This document shows positions 58,169 to 64,000 of a stretch of DNA of 64,000 nucleotides, piece by piece. Every line of letters starts with the position of its first letter. Positions within the stretch are counted from its first letter, which is position 1. The notes below the pieces were generated by a model. It was not told where the DNA came from, made no database searches, and saw only the letters and a list, made by a program, of their open reading frames with translations. A program made the translations under genes and the position numbers. Source of the DNA: Mastigias papua (Eukaryota > Cnidaria > Scyphozoa > Rhizostomeae > Mastigiidae); NCBI GenBank assembly GCA_964019165.1, contig OZ025287.1:7852344-7916343 (forward strand), given 5' to 3'.

Positions 58169-60041
58169 GCGCGAGTATTATGGAAATCTTGATATGAGAG
58201 CTACCAAGGACATCAAATCGTTCTGGAAAAAGATTAAGCCCCTGTTCTCAAATAGTATGGTTAATGAACATATTGTATTGATTGAAAATGATAGAATTAT
58301 AAAAGACGACAAGGAAATTAGCCAATATTTTAACGAGTATTTTGCTACCATAACTGACTCCCTGAACATTCCGAGTTTCCCTACTCCCCCAATACAGCAT
58401 ACTGGGGACATCGTTTGTGATGCTATACAAAAACATGCCAGTCACCCTAGCGTTCTAAAGATCAAAGAGAGGACCCCTAATAATGAACGCTTTGAATTTT
58501 CATCTGTTGACCCTACTCTTGTTTTCAGTGAGATCAACAAGTTGGATCCCTCCAAAAAGACAAGTGGGGCTGTATCAACTGAGAAACTTAAACTAGCATC
58601 AAATGCCTGCTATAGGGAGATTAACAATCTAATTAATTATCTTATTAACAATGCTATTAGCACCAATACCTTCCCTGAAATTCTTAAACTTGCAGATGTT
58701 ACTCCAATTTTCAATACGGGAGACAATTCCATTAAGGAAAATTTCCGTCCAATAAGTGTACTATCTGCACTTTCTAATATCTATGAAAGGGTGCTGTCGC
58801 AACAAATTTTACCCTTTGTGGTTACCAAATTCTCCAATTTACTTTGTGTATTTCGAGAGTGCCATAGCCCACAACATGCTCTTATAAGACTTGTTGAGCA
58901 GTGCCGAAAAAGTCTTGACAATAGAGGAATAGTTGGATTGGTTCTCATGGATCTTTCCAAAGCTTTTAATTGTATATCTCATGGACGTCTAATAGCAAAA
59001 CTTGAGGCATATGGCTTTGGGATTGATAGTCTAAGACTTATTTTCGACTACCTAACACCTCGGAAACAGCGAGTCAAAACAAATTCTACGTATAGCTCTT
59101 GGCTTGAGATCACATCAGGTATACCACAAGGATCAGTGCTAGGTCCTCTACTATTTAACATCTATATAAACGATCTTACTTTCTTCATAGAGAACTCCAA
59201 ATTATGCAATTTTGCTGATGATAATACCCTATTTGCGTCTGATAGCAGATTAGAGAGAGTGATTTCATTGCTGGAGAATGACATACAAAAGACTCTCATC
59301 TGGTTTGAATCTAATATGATGGTTGCAAACCTATCCAAATTTCAGGTTATGTTTATGGGCTTGGGTAATGACTGCAAACTTTGCATGGAAATAGATGAGA
59401 TGGTCATTACAACCGTTGATAAAGTCAAATTACTGGGCATTATCATTGATTCTAAACTGAAGTTTGGTTAACATGTTAAATCTCTCTGCCTTAAAGCAAA
59501 CAGGAATATTAGTGCTCTTTCCAGAGTTGCTAAGTTGATTGAACCACCTAAATGCAAATTGCTTTATAATTCCTTTGTTATATCACACTTCAGGTATTCT
59601 GCCCTCATTTGGATGTTTTGTGGAAAAACTGCTAATAAGGAAGTAAACAGGTCTCACAAACGAGCACTTCGCGTCCTATTGAGAGACTATGATGCTCCTT
59701 TTGATGGGTTGCTCGTTAAAAACAAAGAAAAACCTATTCATGCTCAGAACCTGCGGATGCTCATGATTGAAGTTTATAAATGTCTCAATCATCAAAACCC
59801 TTCCTTCCTATGGGAGTTATTTGCAAGGAAAGAAGTTAATTACCATTTAAGAACTAAAGACATTCTCATACTCCCCAAGACATTGACAGCATCCTTTGGC
59901 ACAAACTCAATATCTTTCAGGGGTAGCATGCTTTGGAATAGTACACCTGATGTGATTAAGAGCAGCAATACAGCCTCCGCATTCATCAGGAACATTAAAA
60001 ACTGGTCTGGTGAAGTCTGCAGCTGCACTATTTGCTCATAA
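58143..60041 (+). pseudogene. LINE ORF2: reverse transcriptase and C-terminal domain, one stop
   Basis: Continues the endonuclease frame after a 1-base shift ('LNKRAKREYYGNLDMRATKD'). RT motifs in order: 'LADVTPIFNTGDNSIKENFR', 'GLVLMDLSKAFNCISHGRL' (catalytic D at about residue 270), 'SGIPQGSVLGPLLFNIYIND' and 'LCNFADDNTLFASDS' (catalytic DD at about 357). Then 'WFESNMMVANLSKFQVMFMG' and 'LLGIIIDSKLKFG', then TAA at 59469. The same frame continues 'HVKSLCLKANRNISALSR' to 60041 with 'HFRYSALIWMFCGKTANKEV', so a single nonsense change splits the protein. WFxxNxMxANxxKFQxMF and GVPQGSxLGPLLFNxYINDL are characteristic of CR1/L2-group and related LINEs. Confidence 0.88.
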
Positions 60042-61249
60042 AATTTCAATAAATATTGTAATTATTTTTCTGTTGGTTTGTTTTTATTAGTTTTTACTCT
60101 CAGTATAACTACCTTATTACCAACTGTAAATAAAATGTATTATTATTATTATTGTTATCGCTGTTCCTGGGACAGCTCATGTAGAGCATTTAAAGACATT
60201 CAGAAAAAACAAAATGCCTGGAGCCTTATTGCAAATAGCTTGCATATTAATGGTAATAGCATATTGTTTACAAGCTTATTATAAATGCGACAAATGTAGA
60301 ACATTCTAAAAAAACTTTCTGATCTGTGTAAGACATCGTTTAACATTGCCACGCTGCGCCATTGGCATGAAAATTCAAGGTTTAGGCCCAATAGATTTGG
60401 TCGTTTCTAGATAATTTCATTATGACTAAAATATCTAGAATTTATTTCATTAGGGGACAAAGGGGCCTACAGGTCGAGCTTGGATTGGAAAGAAATTAGG
60501 CCTTTATATTGCCTTGGTCGAACAGTCAAATTTTCCTGAAAGATACCCTGAATATGTGAAATAGATCATATTTCACCCATAAGCTATATGAATTCTAATA
60601 TGAATTCTTTGAAATAAAAATTGAACTTATTGCTAGCTAAAGAAGCACAAATGCAATGGACAAAATTAAAGGAGAACTTCCGAAAATGTTTGAAGAGAAG
60701 AGAAAAGGCCACGAGATCAAGAGCAGGAAGGACCCAATTGCCATCCTGTCAGTATTATAAGGAGCTACAATTTATAACTGATATAACTGCCCATAGGCCA
60801 ACTTGCAGCAATGTTTCACCGACTGCCAATCCAAACATGTTAGCGCCCCCACCCCCCTCAAATTATTCTCAGACATATCCTGATTTTGCAGTTAATAGCA
60901 GCTTAAATGAGAGATCGGTGCCATCTCTTGCAACTGTTGTTGTGCCATCTCCTGCTGCAGTTACTGAAGGACCTTCTACTAAAAAGAGGAAAAAGGATAT
61001 GAAGGATGATGTAAATAGTTTATTGTTGGCATCGATTAAGCGGGATCTTATCACGACTGAATCTGCAGAGTCTAATGACAAGGACCCTGACAAATAATTT
61101 TGCTTGAGCTTGGTGCAGGATTTCAAAGAATTGCCAGCCCCGAAGAAAAGACTAGCCCGTGTCAAAATAATTATTGAATAATTATTGAAATCAAATGATA
61201 TTGTATGCTTAATCATAGTTGTCCTGAACACTTGTTACTCGTTGTATTT

Positions 61250-62455
61250 GCCATGGAACCTGCCCATTACCCTATAAGTCTCGGAAATTCTGCCTGACAA
61301 TTTTAGCATCTTTAGAGTAATTATTTGAGCCAAGGTTGCCACTCAAAGGTACTAATCCAACAGATTGATCTGTATGTCGCCAGGTCCCAGGTCGTGTTCC
61401 GTTCACTGTTTCCATATCAACCATTTCAGGTGGACAGTAATGATATGAAGTCTCAAATTCTTTTCCATGCATCAAATAGTTATGCAATACTACAGAAGCT
61501 TTGGTTACTGCAATAACAACTTCCTCTCTTGCGATAATTGCTCTGCGAAAAATCCGAAATCTCGATACAAGTATCCCAAATGTATTTTTGATGATAGTCT
61601 GCAACGTGAAAGTCTGTAATTGAATACTCGTTCTTCCATGGCGAGTGAATCTCTAGGGTATGGTTTCATCACGTTAGTTCGGAGAGGAAATGCTTCATCC
61701 CCAACAAATACAAAAGGAAAGTTAAACTCACTTCCCCAAATTGACTCAGCTTTTGGTATATTTAATTTATCTTCACTAATAGCAATTCCGAAATTATCGC
61801 TATTTCTGCCCAAGTCACCAATGTCTACCATCGTAAACTTGTAGTTGCTGTCGCATGCAACCATTAGTACAATGGAATGAGTATTTTTGTAAGTGAAAAA
61901 GGTCGATCCTGATCTTGCAGGTGCTTGCATCACTATATGCTTGCCATCAATTGCTCCAATACAGTGATTAAACTGCCACTTTCTTTCGAATCCCTGAGCA
62001 ATATTTTTCCATTCACACTCTAATGATGGACAGGGCAGTTAGTCTGCTACCAATGATTCCTAGATAGCATTTGAAGTCTCATAAGTTATTCGTCCAATAC
62101 GGGAAGGACTGATACGAAAACTTGCTGCAATCGTGGTTTGTGCATCACCCGTAAAAAGATATCTAAGTGTAACACTTTATCTTTCACTTGGACAAATGGG
62201 CTCTCTTTTCTCAGAACACTTCTCTATCCTATGGGCCACTATTGCTACTATTTGTTCATATTTTGTTGGGCCCATGCGGAAGTAAGCAAAGAAATGATCT
62301 TGAAGCATCATCTCGTTTATCAATAAATGAAATTCACCTTTCAATTTTCTCTCCTGGTAAACTTTTCTCACCCACATTTGCTTTTTGCACGTCTTCGTAC
62401 TCATTAGATTTCGAAGTAGTAGTAGTGTCTTCGTTGTCGTACTTAGGCGTACCAT
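61250..62455 (-). pseudogene. Harbinger DDE nuclease (transposase), frameshifted, catalytic Glu lost
   Basis: The likely start is MVRLSTTTKT at 62455, because an upstream ATG would lie outside the transposon. First block 62455-62180: 'KLKGEFHLLINEMMLQDHFF' with 'AYFRMGPTKYEQIVAIVAHR', the usual Harbinger N-terminus. A degenerate stretch follows, then from about 61965 'FNHCIGAIDGKHIVMQAPAR' (first catalytic Asp), 'HSIVLMVACDSNYKFTMVDI' with 'GDLGRNSD', and 'FPFVFVGDEAFPLRTNVMKP' (second Asp). A frameshift after 'FNYRLSRCR' leads to 'IIKNTFGILVSRFRIFRR', where the third catalytic residue, normally Glu in I-I-E-N, is Lys. The frame stops at 61272, and 'GNGQVPWQ' just beyond shows about ten lost C-terminal residues. 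Confidence 0.88.
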
Positions 62456-62799
62456 TTTATAAAAAACTGCTTTCCTTTCCTGGCCACATAGAAATGTGGA
62501 AATTACCAACGGAAAATTTTCTGTTCCGTTCTGCGGAAAATTTTCTTTTCCATTCCTGTCCGTGGAACGTTTTCTATAAGTGAAAAACCGCCTTAAGGGG
62601 CACGCCCTCAACGCTTCCGGACTCCGGACAATAGAATACTGTGAATTAAAAACTACTAATCAATCTCGGCAAGCCTAATTCGTGAATGGAAATGTTCACC
62701 TAGCAAGAGAATCCATGCTTAAATTTATTAATGCATATATAGTTCAAGAGATACAGTTACAACTTTTCAAACGATTCGGCCACAAGTCTTTGTCTGTAA

Positions 62800-63210
<411 letters not shown>

Positions 63211-63234
63211 CATTTAAATGTACAAGTACATATA

Positions 63235-64000
63235 AAGCTCTATGATTATGTTGACCTCTGTCTGCCTGCTCTTTTATCTCCAAATGCGCGAGAGTTTGGA
63301 ATATATGGGGATGGCTAGAAATTGCTAACAATTGATAGTACAGGGTGAAGTAGAAAGGGATCGGACGTACTTGGATAGTTAATGAAGATTTCATTGGACG
63401 AGCTGTTGCAAACCAATAAAGCCCATAGTCAATACGACCATTTCTGCAAATTTGGCCAAGTTTTCTCGGATTAGAAATATCTTGAATTGAACCTTCATTC
63501 TGAAATATTTCCATCATGGGACACTAGGGTTATGGACTTTGTTTTGGGTGGAAAATTTTCTACAGTTTATTGCGAGAATGAGTGTTATTGGAGACCAGAG
63601 AGCGGCCATTACGTATTGGTTTTCAAATTATTATATTATTCTTATGAAAAAAGTGCAGATTACATCGTTAGACAAAGTCATTTACATTAATGCCAAGAAC
63701 ACAACTGAAAAGCCGACCAATCCTCGCTTTCACATGACTGCGTATATCTTTACTGGCTATGATGATAAGCGCTGGTTGTAGTATTCCATTGACCACAGGC
63801 AGAGGAACAGTAAACGACATAGCAATGGTCATGTATGGATCAATGTCTTTGCTCAGCTTATATTTTCGATATAGATATAATGGGTATACGATGAACATTG
63901 GAATATAGCATAGGACTAAGATTACAACGAGCGTTACAATCTTACGAGAGACACGATTGACTAAAAGGTTATTATTAGTAGGGGCCACAGCATTTCTGAG
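63235..64000. repeat. GPCR-bearing duplicated segment, copy B (runs off the window)
   Basis: Same order and orientation as 35922-36915. It lacks the ~230-bp block present in copy A, and the segment presumably continues past 64000. Confidence 0.88.
63668..64000 (-). CDS. Class-A-like GPCR, copy B, 3' part only (window ends)
   Basis: This encodes the last ~110 residues of a receptor nearly identical to the one at 36583-37479: third intracellular loop 'PTNNNLLVNRVSRK', TM6 'LVVILVLCYIPMFIVYPLYL', TM7 'MSFTVPLPVVNGILQPALII' and the short tail. Visible differences are KDI for KDL after TM7 and the last residues 'LGINVNDFV' against 'LRINVHETV'. The frame is open through the right edge, so the N-terminal two thirds should lie beyond 64000. 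The low divergence in coding against the flanks suggests an active paralogue or gene conversion. Confidence 0.87.
   Translation of the reverse strand, partial: LRNAVAPTNNNLLVNRVSRKIVTLVVILVLCYIPMFIVYPLYLYRKYKLSKDIDPYMTIAMSFTVPLPVVNGILQPALIIIASKDIRSHVKARIGRLFSCVLGINVNDFV

Larger units (their letters stand above)
56280..60160 (+). mobile_element. CR1/L2-like LINE with SGNH-esterase ORF1, inserted in the Harbinger
   Basis: Order of coding parts: winged-helix-like plus coiled coil plus SGNH (ORF1), C-terminal half of an APE endonuclease, reverse transcriptase, C-terminal domain, 3' UTR, and a tail of (ATT)n at about 60135-60155 ending the element. The 5' boundary is uncertain (about 56270-56410), because the Harbinger MADF frame is lost near 56270 and ORF1 begins at 56424. 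It has two in-frame stops and one frameshift in ORF1, a deletion removing the front of the endonuclease, one frameshift before the RT and one stop in it. It is inactive but only lightly decayed. Confidence 0.85.
56228..61097 (+). pseudogene. Harbinger MADF (Myb/SANT-like) DNA-binding protein, LINE-disrupted
   Basis: This is the accessory DNA-binding protein that Harbinger elements encode beside their nuclease. A likely start is at 56228 (MANNLEVGDQELIT, to about 56269), just before the LINE. The MADF domain resumes right after the LINE tail: 60157-60252 reads 'SWDSSCRAFKDIQKKQNAWS' then 'LIANSLHING'. A GT donor at 60253 joins in phase to an AG acceptor before 60643, giving 'EAQMQWTKLKENFRKCLKRR' and 'LPSCQYYKELQFI'. 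Then comes a Pro/Ser-rich linker and a C-terminal acidic/basic tail (TKKRKKDMKDD) to the stop at 61097. The W...W...YYKEL spacing fits MADF. The LINE separates exon pieces, so the gene is broken. Confidence 0.78.
55973..62593. mobile_element. Harbinger (PIF/Harbinger) DNA transposon with both genes, split by a LINE
   Basis: The ends AGGCGGTTTTCAACTTGC (55973) and, reverse-complemented, AGGCGGTTTTTCACTTAT (62593) are inverted. Similarity continues through 'GACAGGAATGGAA' about 35 bp in. Both ends are bordered by TAA (55970-55972 and 62594-62596), the 3-bp TWA duplication of the superfamily. Inside are the two genes typical of Harbingers in convergent orientation: a MADF/Myb-like protein (+) and a DDE nuclease (-). 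A LINE of about 3.8 kb (roughly 56280-60160) interrupts the MADF gene, leaving an original element of about 2.8 kb. Subterminal 'ggaaaattttc' and 'cgttcc' words occur near both ends. Confidence 0.9.

Overview
This is a stretch of AT-rich animal nuclear DNA, not bacterial. Genes are split by GT-AG introns, microsatellites and minisatellites are abundant, and non-LTR retrotransposons, a Penelope-like relic, a Harbinger DNA transposon, MITEs and a tRNA-derived SINE fill most of the rest. The repeat mix and the style of the orphan class-A GPCR suggest an early-branching metazoan, most likely a cnidarian. That placement is inference.

Three host loci can be read. (1) MON1 (+, from before 503 to 22044): 16 exons whose splice phases join into one open frame of 526 codons plus stop. 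The 5' end lies off the window. It encodes the longin-domain subunit of the MON1-CCZ1 Rab7 exchange factor. (2) LRPAP1/RAP (+, 26292-30058): five exons, 318 residues, with a signal peptide, three helical RAP domains and a C-terminal KDEL. It is the ER chaperone for LDL-receptor-family proteins. MON1 and RAP both concern endolysosomal and receptor traffic, but nothing here shows that they are functionally linked. (3) A single-exon class-A-like GPCR (-, 36583-37479), with a second, nearly identical copy entering at the right edge (63668-64000, cut by the window end). Both copies sit in a duplicated segment that begins beside a (TA)n tract.

Layout: 1-22044 MON1, with introns carrying a SINE, an antisense LINE piece, several MITEs, four minisatellites or satellites and two antisense RTE-like LINEs. 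22045-26291: LINE 3' ends, a MITE and a long hairpin. 26292-30058: RAP. 30059-35000: mostly empty, with one mariner-type MITE. 35024-37479: Penelope GIY-YIG relic, (TA)n, GPCR copy A. 37480-47700: SINEs, MITEs, minisatellites, a LINE relic, and a palindromic element enclosing an LTR/primer-binding-site fragment. 47775-54843: a nested stack in which a degenerate minus-strand LINE lies in a (TAATA)n satellite and is split by a 2.26-kb element with 274-bp inverted repeats and a 9-bp target duplication. That element itself contains another LINE fragment. 55973-62593: a Harbinger transposon with TAA target duplication and both of its genes (MADF protein and DDE nuclease), split by an SGNH-esterase-bearing CR1/L2-like LINE. 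62800-64000: microsatellites and GPCR copy B.

No new enzymatic or defence system stands out. The most instructive structures are the two nested transposon stacks, whose breakpoints can be read at single-base resolution, and the GPCR segment duplication. All homology calls were made by reading the translations, and no database search was run.
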